From NCBI RefSeq assembly GCF_900106095.1, contig NZ_FNUD01000002.1, positions 124,001 to 188,000 of the forward strand: 64,000 nucleotides of DNA, written 5' to 3'. Below the pieces are notes generated by a model. The model was not told where the DNA came from and did not search any database. It was given only the letters and a program-made list of their open reading frames with translations. Every line of letters starts with the position of its first letter. Position 1 is the stretch's first letter. Below are positions 45,709 through 55,000 of the stretch, in pieces. This DNA comes from Pseudomonas deceptionensis. Lineage in GTDB: Bacteria > Pseudomonadota > Gammaproteobacteria > Pseudomonadales > Pseudomonadaceae. The translations under genes were made by a program, and so were the position numbers.

Positions 45709-47199
45709 ATGGCAAACACTCGCAGTGACTGGGAGCAACGCTTTCAGTCTTTGACACTAGAAGGTCGGGCATTCATTGATGGTCAATACCGCTCGGCACT
45801 CAGCGGTGAAACCTTCGAATGCATGAGCCCGGTGGACGGTCGCTTTCTGGCGAACGTCGCCAGCACCGATGAAGCCGACGCCAATGCGACGGTGATCGTT
45901 GCACGCAAGGCCTTCGAATCCGGCATCTGGGCCAGGCTCGCTCCGGCTGAGCGCAAACGCATCCTGATTCGTTTTTCCGATTTGATTCTGGCAAACCAGG
46001 AAGAACTGGCGCTGCTGGAAACCCTGGACATGGGCAAGCCCATCAGCGACTCCATGACCATCGATATCCCGGCGACCGCCAATGCGATTCGCTGGAGCGC
46101 CGAGGCCATCGACAAGATCTACGACGAAGTCGCGCCCACGCCACACGATCAACTGGGCCTCATAACCCGTGAGCCTGCAGGTGTAGTCGCGGCCATCGTG
46201 CCGTGGAATTTCCCGCTGATCATGGCCAGCTGGAAGTTCGCCCCGGCCTTGGCGGCAGGCAACTCGTTCATCCTCAAGCCTTCTGAAAAATCGCCACTCA
46301 CGGCGATCCGCATCGCGCAGCTGGCACTGGACGCCGGTATCCCTAAAGGCGTGTTCAACGTCCTGCCGGGCTTGGGGCACACCGTCGGCAAAGCGCTTGC
46401 GTTGCATATGGACGTCGACGTTCTGGCCTTCACGGGCTCGACGGCAATTGCCAAGCAACTCCTGATCTACGCGGGCCAAAGCAACATGAAGCGGGTGTGG
46501 CTTGAGGCGGGCGGCAAGAGCCCTAACGTGGTGTTTGCCGATGCGCCGGACTTGCGCGCAGCCGCGCAAGCAGCCGCCAGCGCCATTGCGTTTAACCAGG
46601 GTGAAGTCTGCACCGCCGGCTCGCGCCTGCTGGTGGAGCGCTCGATCCGCGAGCAATTCATTCCCTTGCTGGTGCAGGCATTGCAAGCCTGGAAACCGGG
46701 GCATGCCCTGGACCCGGCGACCACCGTGGGCGCCGTCGTCGATCAGCGCCAAATGGAATCGGTGCTGCGCTACATCCAGATCGGCAAGGACCAGGGCGCA
46801 CACCTGATCACCGGCGGCAATCGCACCCTCGAAGACACCGGAGGCCTGTATGTGGAACCGGCCATTTTTGACGGTGTGACCAATGCCATGACCATCGCTC
46901 GGGAAGAGATCTTTGGTTCGGTGCTGTCGCTGATCACCTTCGACACCGAGCAGGAAGCACTGGCGATAGCCAATGACTGCATCTACGGCCTGGCCGCAGG
47001 CGTGTGGACCAGCAACCTGAGCAAGGCCCACACCTTTGCTCGCGGCTTGCGCGCCGGCAGCGTATGGGTCAACCAGTACGACGGCGGCGACATGACGGCG
47101 CCGTTTGGCGGGTTCAAACAGTCGGGTAATGGTCGGGACAAATCGCTGCATGCGTTCGACAAATACACCGAGCTCAAGGCCACCTGGATCAAGCTCTGA
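45709..47199 (+). CDS. puuC: Gamma-glutamyl-gamma-aminobutyraldehyde dehydrogenase (PuuC/KauB type)
   Basis: NAD(P)-dependent aldehyde dehydrogenase, 496 aa. It has the cofactor fold AAIVPWNFPLIMASWKFAPA, FTGSTAIAKQLL, the general base in WLEAGGKSPNVVFADAPDL and the catalytic Cys in FNQGEVCTAGSRLLVERSI. Its place between puuA and puuB points to oxidation of gamma-glutamyl-aminobutyraldehyde. The frame is open 24 codons upstream; ATG 45709 (MANTRSDWEQRF) matches the family start, though its ribosome site is weak. It lies 194 bp after puuA; that gap has no gene. Confidence 0.92.
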   Translation: MANTRSDWEQRFQSLTLEGRAFIDGQYRSALSGETFECMSPVDGRFLANVASTDEADANATVIVARKAFESGIWARLAPAERKRILIRFSDLILANQEELALLETLDMGKPISDSMTIDIPATANAIRWSAEAIDKIYDEVAPTPHDQLGLITREPAGVVAAIVPWNFPLIMASWKFAPALAAGNSFILKPSEKSPLTAIRIAQLALDAGIPKGVFNVLPGLGHTVGKALALHMDVDVLAFTGSTAIAKQLLIYAGQSNMKRVWLEAGGKSPNVVFADAPDLRAAAQAAASAIAFNQGEVCTAGSRLLVERSIREQFIPLLVQALQAWKPGHALDPATTVGAVVDQRQMESVLRYIQIGKDQGAHLITGGNRTLEDTGGLYVEPAIFDGVTNAMTIAREEIFGSVLSLITFDTEQEALAIANDCIYGLAAGVWTSNLSKAHTFARGLRAGSVWVNQYDGGDMTAPFGGFKQSGNGRDKSLHAFDKYTELKATWIKL

Positions 47200-47251
47200 C
47201 ACCTTTACGGCGGCTGTCGCCGGCACGTGTCGACAGCCATCGGAGAAACTT

Positions 47252-48550
47252 ATGAATCAACGTTCTGTTAAACAAAATCATGTAAACAGCTACTACGCCG
47301 CGACCCGCAACCACACGGGCGACTTCCCGACGCTTGAAGAGCTGGTGGAATGCGATGTCTGCGTGATCGGTGCGGGCTATACCGGCCTGTCCTCAGCCCT
47401 GTTCCTCGCCGAGGCGGGCTACAGCGTCACCGTGCTCGAAGCCGCCAAAGTCGGCTTCGGGGCCAGCGGTCGCAACGGCGGTCAACTGGTCAACTCCTAC
47501 AGCCGCGACGTAGACGTCATCGAAGCGCGCTACGGCGACAAGACTGCCGAAGTGCTTGGCAGCATGATTTTTGAAGGCGCCGACATCATCCGTCAGCGCA
47601 TCCAGCACTACGATATCCAGTGCGATTACCGTCCCGGCGGGATCTTTGCTGCGCTGAACAAAAAGCAGCTCAAAGGCCTGACCGAGCAAAAAAACAGCTG
47701 GGAACGCTACGGCAACAAAAACCTGACCATGCTCGATGCACAAGACATCAAGCGTGAAGTCGGTTGCGACAACTACGTGGGTGGCCTACTGGACATGCAG
47801 GGCGGACACATCCACCCGCTGAACCTGGCACTCGGCGAAGCTTCGGCAATCATCGGCCTGGGCGGCAAGATCTTCGAGCAATCGGCCGCAGTGGAAATCA
47901 CCTACGGCGAGCCAATCACCGTGCGCACCGCCAAAGGGGTCGTTCGGGCCAAGTACCTGCTGATCGCTGGCAACGCCTACCTGCCGCAAGACCTCGACAG
48001 TCGCGTGACTAGCAAAAGCATGCCCTGCGGTTCGCAAATTGTCGTGACAGAGCCGCTGGCGGAAAACGTCGCCCGTAGCCTGATCACCAACAACTACTGC
48101 GTTGAAGACTGCAACTACCTGCTCGACTACTACCGCCTGACGGCCGACAACCGCCTGCTGTACGGCGGCGGCGTGGTCTACGGCGCCCGCGAGCCGGACG
48201 ACATCGAGCAACTGATCAAGCCGAAAATCCTCAAGACCTTTCCTCAACTAAAGGACGTGAAGATCGATTACCGCTGGACCGGCAACTTCCTGCTGACCAT
48301 GTCACGCATGCCGCAATTCGGGCGTATCGAGAAAAACGCCTACTACATGCAAGGCTACAGCGGCCACGGCGTCACCTGCTCGCACCTGGCGGGCAAACTG
48401 ATTTCTGAAATGATCCGCGGCGACGCCGAGCGCTTCAATGCGTTTGCCTCGTTGCCGCACATGCCCATGCTCGGTGGCCGGACCTTCCAGGTACCGCTTA
48501 CCGCCATGGGCGCTGCGTACTACGCAATGCGCGACCGTTTCGGGATCTAG
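47252..48550 (+). CDS. puuB: Gamma-glutamylputrescine oxidase (FAD-dependent)
   Basis: DAO-type flavoenzyme that oxidises the terminal amine of gamma-glutamylputrescine to the aldehyde used by PuuC. The 432-aa product has the dinucleotide motif VIGAGYTGLSSALFLAEAG (about residues 38-56), GFGASGRNGGQLVNSY and the C-terminal YMQGYSGHGVTCSHLAGKLI. CGGAGA precedes ATG 47252. It follows puuC by 52 bp. Spermidine-derived substrates are equally possible. Confidence 0.92.
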   Translation: MNQRSVKQNHVNSYYAATRNHTGDFPTLEELVECDVCVIGAGYTGLSSALFLAEAGYSVTVLEAAKVGFGASGRNGGQLVNSYSRDVDVIEARYGDKTAEVLGSMIFEGADIIRQRIQHYDIQCDYRPGGIFAALNKKQLKGLTEQKNSWERYGNKNLTMLDAQDIKREVGCDNYVGGLLDMQGGHIHPLNLALGEASAIIGLGGKIFEQSAAVEITYGEPITVRTAKGVVRAKYLLIAGNAYLPQDLDSRVTSKSMPCGSQIVVTEPLAENVARSLITNNYCVEDCNYLLDYYRLTADNRLLYGGGVVYGAREPDDIEQLIKPKILKTFPQLKDVKIDYRWTGNFLLTMSRMPQFGRIEKNAYYMQGYSGHGVTCSHLAGKLISEMIRGDAERFNAFASLPHMPMLGGRTFQVPLTAMGAAYYAMRDRFGI

Positions 48551-48784
48551 TTCAACCCGGCTGGCGCCACCTGAAGGGCGACGCCAGCCAATGCGGGTCT
48601 GCCAGATGCAATCCCTGTAGACGCTGGCTTACCCGCCATTTACCGAACCTGCTGAGCAACACGAACAAACGTGATTTAATAGTCGCCTTTCACGTTTCTG
48701 GGACAGGGGTACGGTGCGATTTGCAGCATCCGTCGACCGCCATCTCCCCCCATCACCCTTAAGTAGTTCTCACATAAGGCTGTC

Positions 48785-49333
48785 ATGGACACGGGCTCAC
48801 GACTCAAATTAGTACGCGAAAGCTACAAAATGTCCCAGCGCGAGCTGGCCCGGCGTAGCGGCGTCACCAATGCCACCATTTCCCTGATCGAACAGAATCG
48901 CGTCAGTCCTTCTGTGAGCTCCCTCAAAAAGTTGCTGGAAGGCATCCCCATGTCTCTGGCCGATTTTTTTACCTTCGACCAGCCACCCCGCGAACACCAA
49001 TACGTCTTCCGCGCCAATGAACAACCGGATCTGGGACGTGATGGCTTGCGGTTGCTGCTGATTGGCGCTTCGGTGCCGGGCCGGCAGATGCGGTTGTTGC
49101 GCGAGCAATACGCGCCGGGCGCAAGCTCTGGAGAAGAGCCGATTGTGCACGCCGAAGGGGAAGAATGCGGACTGGTTGCCCGGGGCACGGTTGAACTCAC
49201 CGTGGACGGACAGATCAGCATATTGAATGCAGGCGACGGCTATTACTTCCCGACCACCCTGCCCCACCGCTTTCGCAATATCGGTGCCGATGAAGCAGAG
49301 ATCATCAGCGCCAATACACCGGCCAACTTCTGA
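48785..49333 (+). CDS. puuR: HTH-cupin regulator of polyamine catabolism (PuuR/PauR type)
   Basis: A 182-aa XRE-cupin regulator. The N-terminal HTH reads LKLVRESYKMSQRELARRSG with recognition helix VTNATISLIEQNRVSPSVSS; the C-terminal cupin (about residues 105-175) has GEEPIVHAEGEECGLVARGT and DGYYFPTTLPHRFRNIG. PuuR and PauR have this layout and repress puu/pau genes until polyamines appear. It follows puuB on the same strand after a 234-bp gap that holds nothing else I can identify. Confidence 0.88.
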   Translation: MDTGSRLKLVRESYKMSQRELARRSGVTNATISLIEQNRVSPSVSSLKKLLEGIPMSLADFFTFDQPPREHQYVFRANEQPDLGRDGLRLLLIGASVPGRQMRLLREQYAPGASSGEEPIVHAEGEECGLVARGTVELTVDGQISILNAGDGYYFPTTLPHRFRNIGADEAEIISANTPANF

Positions 49334-49350
49334 CCCTGCCATCAGGTTTC

Positions 49351-49441
49351 CATCGCGAGCACGCCCGCTCCCACATACCCCGCGTTGTAACCGCTCACGA
49401 GTAGAACGAGGCTGCGTTCGAGCGCGAAGCGGTCGCAATGC
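49351..49441. repeat. REP-like elements downstream of puuR
   Basis: 49351-49376 (CATCGCGAGCACGCCCGCTC then CCACAT) is a variant of the REP arm found intact at 61051-61077. 49408-49441 (GAGGCTGCGTTCGAGCGCGA then AGCGGTCGC) matches the other REP class at 26066-26165. The spacer 49334-49559 holds no gene. A hairpin AGGAGCCCGGC/GCCGGGCTCCT (49517-49540) follows and may terminate the minus-strand cluster. Confidence 0.6.
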
Positions 49442-49559
49442 ACCCGCATCCATATCGACCTGAGGTCGCAGCGCAGGTGTTCAGAGAGGAAAAGGGAGGC
49501 TGGAAGGGAGGGCCGAGGAGCCCGGCACGCCGGGCTCCTGGTCTTGGACGGTGAGACGG

Positions 49560-50774
49560 TCAGTTCGTCTCGAGGGTGAAGCTTTTGCTGACAAACAGGC
49601 CTGCAAACAGGGATTTGTCCTCTTTGAAGGTGTAGCTCTCTTTGAACTTGCCATCGCTGACCAGCTTCGCGGCGATCGCACATTCCGAATCACTGTGCTT
49701 TTTGGCCTTGGCACCGAAGTCGTTCTGGAACATTGAAAGGCCCGTCTGCACGCAGTAGCCCTCGAAGTCCTGACGCTTGGTGGCAGCCTTGTACGCCTTG
49801 AAGCCATCTTCCAGCGGATCAAACCCTTTGTAGGTCAGCGAGTAGTTCGCCACCTTGGCTTTACGGGCAAAGTTGGCCGCTGCATCGGAGAGTACAGACT
49901 GCCCCATGGAGGTGTTGTAGGCCCCCATGATGAAGCCGCTGTAGGCGCCTTTAAGCAGTTCCTGGACGTCATCGAGCTCCGGGATCGAGGCGAACTCGGC
50001 CTCGCGGGTAATACGGCCCGTTTCGCTGCCGTCGTTGCGGTGAACCACGACAAACTTCATCGAGCCTTCGCCATCGTCAGAACGCTTGAGGGTGAAGTCC
50101 AGGTCAACCTTGGTGCCGATATCCCCCGTCGCAGTGCTCAGAAAAGCCCCGGCGAACGGCAGGCGGGCAACCGTGTTGCTGCCCCACGAATAGCTGGAGT
50201 TAACCACACGCCCGTTTGCTTCCACCTCGGCGCGGGGCTGGATCTCATCGGCGACATCCGAGACCAGTACCACGTCAGAACCTTTGTGTGAGATGTAGGG
50301 GTTGGCCATGTCCAGGCCCTTTAGCTGGACCCGGATTTCGCCATCCTTGCTATCACCGGAGCGGCTGATTTTCAGGGAGTCGGCCTTGAGGTACACCCCG
50401 CCTGCACGACCACCACCGGTGGTGGCGTCCAGCAAGTAACGCGACCAGGCCGCCAGGCCGGTTTCGTTGGCCGCACCGTTGGCGCCCGCCAGCAATGTCA
50501 GCATGCCTTTGAGAAAGGTTTCGGTACCGTTGGTTTGCGCGGCAACCAGCCGAATCTCGGGGTCCGTTACCGTGAGGTTGCCAGAGAAGACGGAATAGGA
50601 AACATCCCCTTCGTTCAGCACGTCAGCCAGAAAGAACTGCTCTTTCAAGTCGTCGTAATAACCGAGCGTTTTCTTCTTGCCGGCGCTCGACATCATGGAA
50701 ACCGTCACACCCAATACGACTACAGCAGCGGCCGCGGCGGCGATGATGATTTGCTTCTTGTTCATCGTTTTCAT
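49560..50774 (-). CDS. Uncharacterised membrane-anchored periplasmic protein
   Basis: I do not recognise this 404-aa protein. It has a basic N-terminus (MKTMNKKQ) and one hydrophobic segment (about residues 8-30) acting as anchor or uncleaved signal, then a soluble domain. Between residues 55 and 200 the pattern is beta-rich and reminiscent of AsmA/YdgA-like proteins (YSVFSGNLTVTDPEIRL), but that is a resemblance only. Two Cys near the C-terminus (EGYCVQTG, DSECAIAA) could pair. It starts 12 bp after the upstream gene's stop and ends a four-gene operon; ATG 50765 is an alternative start. Confidence 0.75.
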   Translation of the reverse strand: MKTMNKKQIIIAAAAAAVVVLGVTVSMMSSAGKKKTLGYYDDLKEQFFLADVLNEGDVSYSVFSGNLTVTDPEIRLVAAQTNGTETFLKGMLTLLAGANGAANETGLAAWSRYLLDATTGGGRAGGVYLKADSLKISRSGDSKDGEIRVQLKGLDMANPYISHKGSDVVLVSDVADEIQPRAEVEANGRVVNSSYSWGSNTVARLPFAGAFLSTATGDIGTKVDLDFTLKRSDDGEGSMKFVVVHRNDGSETGRITREAEFASIPELDDVQELLKGAYSGFIMGAYNTSMGQSVLSDAAANFARKAKVANYSLTYKGFDPLEDGFKAYKAATKRQDFEGYCVQTGLSMFQNDFGAKAKKHSDSECAIAAKLVSDGKFKESYTFKEDKSLFAGLFVSKSFTLETN

Positions 50775-50786
50775 AGTGGCGTGGCC

Positions 50787-52658
50787 TTACTCAATTTGGG
50801 CTGATGCTTGCTGCCAGGCAGTCACATACTGCTGGGACACTTCAGGGGTCCAACTGAAGTCGATACCGGCGTTCGGGAACTCCTTGGCCAGTACCACACC
50901 GAAAGACACCCGGTCTGCGCAGTGATCTTGCTGGCAGGCTTCAGGCGTGCCAGCCGAGTACACGCGGAAGGTCGGAATAGCGCGACCATCCACCAGCGGC
51001 AGGTACGGCGTCATGTTGGCGGCATACAGCACATACCACTGCTCTTGCAGGTCGGTATCGGCCTGCACCCGGCCCTTGCTCGGGAAGTCGATTTCGTAGA
51101 AGTCGCCGCGTTTGCCCGTGACGTGAATCATCATCGGTTCCGCTGATTTCGAGGTCGACGGGTTAAGCATGACCATCGGCGTCGGGAACGCCACCTTGAT
51201 GCCTGCCATCTGGGCCAGGGCTTCGGTTTCGCGACCTTCAAACTCCTTCATGCCGGCTTTCAACTGCTCGTAGCGGTTGAGAATGCGGGCGTGCAATTGC
51301 GCCTGCTGTTCTTGCAGACGGCGGGCTTCGCGCACACGGATCTCTTCACGTCGTTTGGTGTAGTTGCTGCCTTCACGAACATCGAAGTAAAACTCGCCGC
51401 GGTTTTCACCCATGCGGGTGCGAACGATCTTCAGGTCATCATTGGACGAGTAACCCTGCGGATAAAGCGTGTCCAGGTTCTTGGCGATAAACAGGTTATC
51501 TACCCCGACGGTCGAAGGCGAAGTGGCCTTGATCAGCTGGTAGATCTCAACCACGGCCTGCTTGTACTCGACCGGGTCGAGTGCAAACCCATCGTTCGCG
51601 GTGACCGCCACGTAGTACGGGTTGCCGCTGAACGGCGTGAGCACGCGGTATTTTGAACGCTGGAATGCCAGGTAGACCTTCATGCCACGGGCCGGGATTT
51701 CGCCCACTTCGAACAAGGCCTGATCAGCATTCGGGCTGAGGTAGGACAGTGCCTTGCCTTTGACCGCCGATGCGGCCGATTGACTGAACATCAACCCGCT
51801 CGGGTGAACGTAGGCACGGTTCCATGAGTCGCCGCGGTAGGTGTTGGGGATCGACCAGCGCAACTTGTCGAACTCGCCTTCGGCATAGCCGGACGCGGCA
51901 CACGGCATGGCCGGAGAGGACGCGAAAGCGATGCTCGGATCGCTGGAGTCCATCGCCGATTTGCTGATCAGCCACTTGCAGCCCGCACCGTCAGTGACGG
52001 AAATCAGGTTGTTGTTGCCCACTGCCAGCGAGCGGCCAAAGTCAGCGGTGGGTGCCGCAGCAATTGCAGCCTGAGGCGCTGGCGGGGCAGCCGGGATTGC
52101 CGCAGGAACGGGCGCTGCTACCGGAGCCACAACCACGGCAGGCGCGGGTGCAACAACCGGAGCGGCGACTTCAGCAACCACTGGCGCTGCTACCGGGGCC
52201 ACAACCACGGCAGCCACTGGCGCTACAACCGGAGCGGCGACTTCAGCAACCACTGGCGCTGCCGCCGGAGCGACTACGACCGGGGCCACAACCGGCGCTT
52301 GAACTGGCGCGGGTGCGGCTGCAGCCAATGTCGCGAGCCCCAGGTGTGTCGCATTGCCTGTGCCGGAGGCGAAGACATTGCCCGTTGCATCGACGGCTTT
52401 CCAGCTGACGTTGGCGCGCGGGCATTCTTGTTCGAGGATAAAAGGCAGTTTGCTCAGCAGCACGTTCAACGGCTTCTGATCATCCCAGGCCGGGCGTTGC
52501 ATGGTGATGGCGATCTGCGGTTTGCACCAGGTGTTCGCCTCCCCTTCAACCAGTACGTGGATCTGTTCAGACTTGGAGTAGGCTAATTCATGTGAGTAAG
52601 CTTGAGGCGCAAGGCCCCAAGCACTCACCACTGCGAGGGCGAGTGCATGGTTCTTCAT
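50787..52658 (-). CDS. Uncharacterised secreted protein with Ala/Pro/Val-rich repeats
   Basis: A 623-aa protein of no family known to me. A signal peptide (MKNHALALAVVSAWGLAPQA, cleaved near YSH) is followed by a small N-terminal domain with two Cys, a low-complexity linker (about residues 112-200) made of APVVAEVAAPVVAP-like units, and a large C-terminal domain. That domain includes a charged, probably coiled-coil segment (RREEIRVREARRLQEQQAQL, about 430-450). The repeat DNA contains a 38-bp exact duplication (52153-52190 and 52225-52262) with a 72-bp period, i.e. 24 residues. The protein is probably periplasmic or surface-exposed, 8 bp from the lipoprotein gene. Confidence 0.75.
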   Translation of the reverse strand: MKNHALALAVVSAWGLAPQAYSHELAYSKSEQIHVLVEGEANTWCKPQIAITMQRPAWDDQKPLNVLLSKLPFILEQECPRANVSWKAVDATGNVFASGTGNATHLGLATLAAAAPAPVQAPVVAPVVVAPAAAPVVAEVAAPVVAPVAAVVVAPVAAPVVAEVAAPVVAPAPAVVVAPVAAPVPAAIPAAPPAPQAAIAAAPTADFGRSLAVGNNNLISVTDGAGCKWLISKSAMDSSDPSIAFASSPAMPCAASGYAEGEFDKLRWSIPNTYRGDSWNRAYVHPSGLMFSQSAASAVKGKALSYLSPNADQALFEVGEIPARGMKVYLAFQRSKYRVLTPFSGNPYYVAVTANDGFALDPVEYKQAVVEIYQLIKATSPSTVGVDNLFIAKNLDTLYPQGYSSNDDLKIVRTRMGENRGEFYFDVREGSNYTKRREEIRVREARRLQEQQAQLHARILNRYEQLKAGMKEFEGRETEALAQMAGIKVAFPTPMVMLNPSTSKSAEPMMIHVTGKRGDFYEIDFPSKGRVQADTDLQEQWYVLYAANMTPYLPLVDGRAIPTFRVYSAGTPEACQQDHCADRVSFGVVLAKEFPNAGIDFSWTPEVSQQYVTAWQQASAQIE

Positions 52659-52666
52659 GGGGTTCC

Positions 52667-53521
52667 TTAGATGAGTTCCCAGGTGCCGTTGGCTTGCTTG
52701 CAGAAGGTGCTGTTTTCCTGCTCGCTGTTACCGTCTGCCGCTTTGAGGCTTACGGTCACGGGGCGGCATGAGGTTTGTGCCACAACCTGCTGGGTTGGCA
52801 GCGACGGGATCGAGTCCAGGTCAAACGCACGGGTTTCCTTGTCGGCCGAGACATTCATCTCGTCGAGGTTGGCAGCCGGCTTGATGTTTTTGGCCATGGC
52901 CACAGACTTTGGCTCGACCAGGTCTTTGTGCACGTAACCCACGGTCACACCCTTGCGGCCCACCAGGATCCAGTCGCCGGTAGAACCCACGGCGGTGAAC
53001 TCGGTGCCTGGCTGCAGGCCGCCGACCTTGCCCGCATTTTTGTTGGGCGCGGAACGGACGTTGGAGCTGCTCTTGGTCATGTACGGCTCGTTGATGAGCT
53101 TCATCGACGGCACGGCAGCAATCTTGGGCGCACGTTTGACTTCAACGGTTTTGGTGTCGGTGAACTCTTTGCCCTGAACGATCTCGGCAGTCGCGCCTGA
53201 GTGCGCGGAGGTCCATTTCACAGGCTGACCCGAAGCCATCGCGGGCTGGTTCAAGGCATCTTGAGTACGCTGCGCCAGAGCCTGGCGGTCTTGATCATCG
53301 AGCTTGGCGCCGATCTTGTTGCCGATGTAGCCGCCCAGGGTACTGGTCAGCAACACGGCGATGATTTTGCCATTGCCCTTGCCCATAAAGGAGCCGGCCA
53401 CTGCGCCCGCGACTGCGCCGATGGCAGTACCGGCCTGCTCCTTGTTGATACCCATCTGGGCACAGCCCGAACTGGTCGCGATCGCGACCGCAAGGATTGA
53501 AACGATGAACTTGTTACGCAC
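52667..53521 (-). CDS. Lipoprotein with glycine-zipper and SH3-like domains
   Basis: A 284-aa predicted outer-membrane lipoprotein. The signal peptide ends at the lipobox SSGC (Cys20). A glycine-zipper region follows (about 27-72: QAGTAIGAVAGAVAGSFMGK and STLGGYIGNKIGAKLDDQDR), of the kind in 17-kDa surface antigens. A bacterial SH3 domain comes next (about 150-210: SSSNVRSAPNKNAGKVGGLQ, GDWILVGRKGVTVGYV). The last 30 residues hold two Cys. SH3 domains of this type often bind peptidoglycan, so it may link outer membrane and cell wall. It is second in the four-gene cluster. Confidence 0.8.
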   Translation of the reverse strand: MRNKFIVSILAVAIATSSGCAQMGINKEQAGTAIGAVAGAVAGSFMGKGNGKIIAVLLTSTLGGYIGNKIGAKLDDQDRQALAQRTQDALNQPAMASGQPVKWTSAHSGATAEIVQGKEFTDTKTVEVKRAPKIAAVPSMKLINEPYMTKSSSNVRSAPNKNAGKVGGLQPGTEFTAVGSTGDWILVGRKGVTVGYVHKDLVEPKSVAMAKNIKPAANLDEMNVSADKETRAFDLDSIPSLPTQQVVAQTSCRPVTVSLKAADGNSEQENSTFCKQANGTWELI

Positions 53522-53545
53522 GGTGAATCTCCCTTTTGTATTTCA

Positions 53546-54805
53546 TCACTCCGCTCTCAGCAGAGGTTTTGTCAGGTTGTAAAGCATGGCCTGCGAGGTC
53601 ATGGCCCAGTTGAACACTGAGGCCACGACCATCGGTTGCCGGCCCAGACTTCTGAATGCATCACGGTACCCGGCCGAATCGACAATGCCGTTGCTCAAGG
53701 CCAAAGGCACAATGACGATCAAGGCAATGGCCGCCGGGCGCACAAAACGAATGCGCCCGGGCATGCGGCTCAGCGCTTCAATACTGGAAATGATCAACAC
53801 CACAAGGCTGATGGCGCCAAAGAACAACCCGCTCAGCAGTGAAAACGGGATGAACCACATGTTCTTCACCACGTTCAGCCCTTCAAGGCCCTTGATGTCC
53901 GTGTGGGCCACATCGAAGGCCATGTTCTCGGCAATGGCGGGCAGGTAGCTCTGGAATTGTTGGCGCGTCGCCAGCAGGTTCATCCCTTTCACGTAGAAGG
54001 GCCCCAGCGTGCTTTTGGCCATGTGGCGGATTTCGTCTGAATTGATCAGCGCGTCGCGGCTTCTTACCCCCGGGCTGATCGACCGGGCGTACTCATCGAT
54101 TGTGGGTTGATAGCCCAGGTCGCGATCCCCACGCGGCCACGGGATGGGTTTGTGTTCATGCCCCGCAATCCCCGCGGCACGAAACCCTTCAAGCTTGGTG
54201 TACTCGCGAATGATGTCGTCGACATCGGGCACGACGGTTTCATTGAGCCGCTCGTACAGGGCATCGCCGTTGCGGGTGGTATAGCCACGGAACACGGCAG
54301 CAGCAAAGCCCTGGAAGTTCTTGTCGATCCGGTTGACGTATGAGCCCTGGACGCTCATCAACACCCCGAGGTTGGCGATAAAAGCCTTGCCCTCCCCCTG
54401 ATCCTTGTAGGCCTTGTAGGGCAGCCCGGGGATATTCAGGGAGTCATAAAGCAGCCCTTTTTTGGTCACGTAGGCGTACAGGCTGCTGACCCGCAGAGAG
54501 CCCGGGAACTGTTCGGCGATCCAGTCGGGTGCAGCGCCCTGAAACCACCAGGTGGCCGGCGTAACGATCAGGGTTGAGGCAACAAGCGAGATCCACAGCA
54601 CCTTGCCCCGGTCCCGGTAACGCCGGTAGCAGAGGCGCCAGACCAGCAGGCACATACTGGTCGAAGCCAGAACCTGGCTATAGGTCTCAAGGTCTTCGAG
54701 TTTTTTGAGGGGGATATCTGCCCCTGCCATATTCAAGAGTTCAGCGTTGAACAGGAGGCTGCAGATCAGATAAATCGCGTTCAAAACAACAAGTGCGACG
54801 AGCAT
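53546..54805 (-). CDS. Uncharacterised polytopic inner-membrane protein
   Basis: A 419-aa protein I cannot assign. Hydrophobic segments are near residues 1-22, 45-62 and 70-88 (VLWISLVASTLIVTPATWWF); a long soluble domain of about 230 residues follows (SSLYAYVTKKGLLYDSLNIP onward); then there are two or three C-terminal segments (LLSGLFFGAISLVVLIISSI, AAIALIVIVPLALSNGIVDS). The soluble part is probably periplasmic. It is the first gene of the cluster, 24 bp before the lipoprotein gene. Bases 54806-55000 downstream of the next gene hold only a strong stem GCTTGCGCCCGCAAG/CTTGCGGGCGCAAG (54958-54990). Confidence 0.75.
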   Translation of the reverse strand: MLVALVVLNAIYLICSLLFNAELLNMAGADIPLKKLEDLETYSQVLASTSMCLLVWRLCYRRYRDRGKVLWISLVASTLIVTPATWWFQGAAPDWIAEQFPGSLRVSSLYAYVTKKGLLYDSLNIPGLPYKAYKDQGEGKAFIANLGVLMSVQGSYVNRIDKNFQGFAAAVFRGYTTRNGDALYERLNETVVPDVDDIIREYTKLEGFRAAGIAGHEHKPIPWPRGDRDLGYQPTIDEYARSISPGVRSRDALINSDEIRHMAKSTLGPFYVKGMNLLATRQQFQSYLPAIAENMAFDVAHTDIKGLEGLNVVKNMWFIPFSLLSGLFFGAISLVVLIISSIEALSRMPGRIRFVRPAAIALIVIVPLALSNGIVDSAGYRDAFRSLGRQPMVVASVFNWAMTSQAMLYNLTKPLLRAE

Positions 54806-55000
54806 CCAACTGTTCCTTGTCAGAATTCAGGCCGTGCGCAGTAGATGGTGAGGTGCGCGCAAAGCGGATGGCATTTTGCCAGCTAAGCCCTGGCGGTACC
54901 ACCCAAAATCGTCCGTCATTCAAGAACACAGGTTGCTGCATCGCTGCAAACTCAAGGCTTGCGCCCGCAAGGCGTGCTTGCGGGCGCAAGACCTGCCGGC

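Noticed and set aside
52060..52330. CRISPR-like or tandem repeat array
   Set aside because: The repeats are in frame within a secreted protein gene and encode an Ala/Pro/Val-rich linker; there are no spacers of fixed length.
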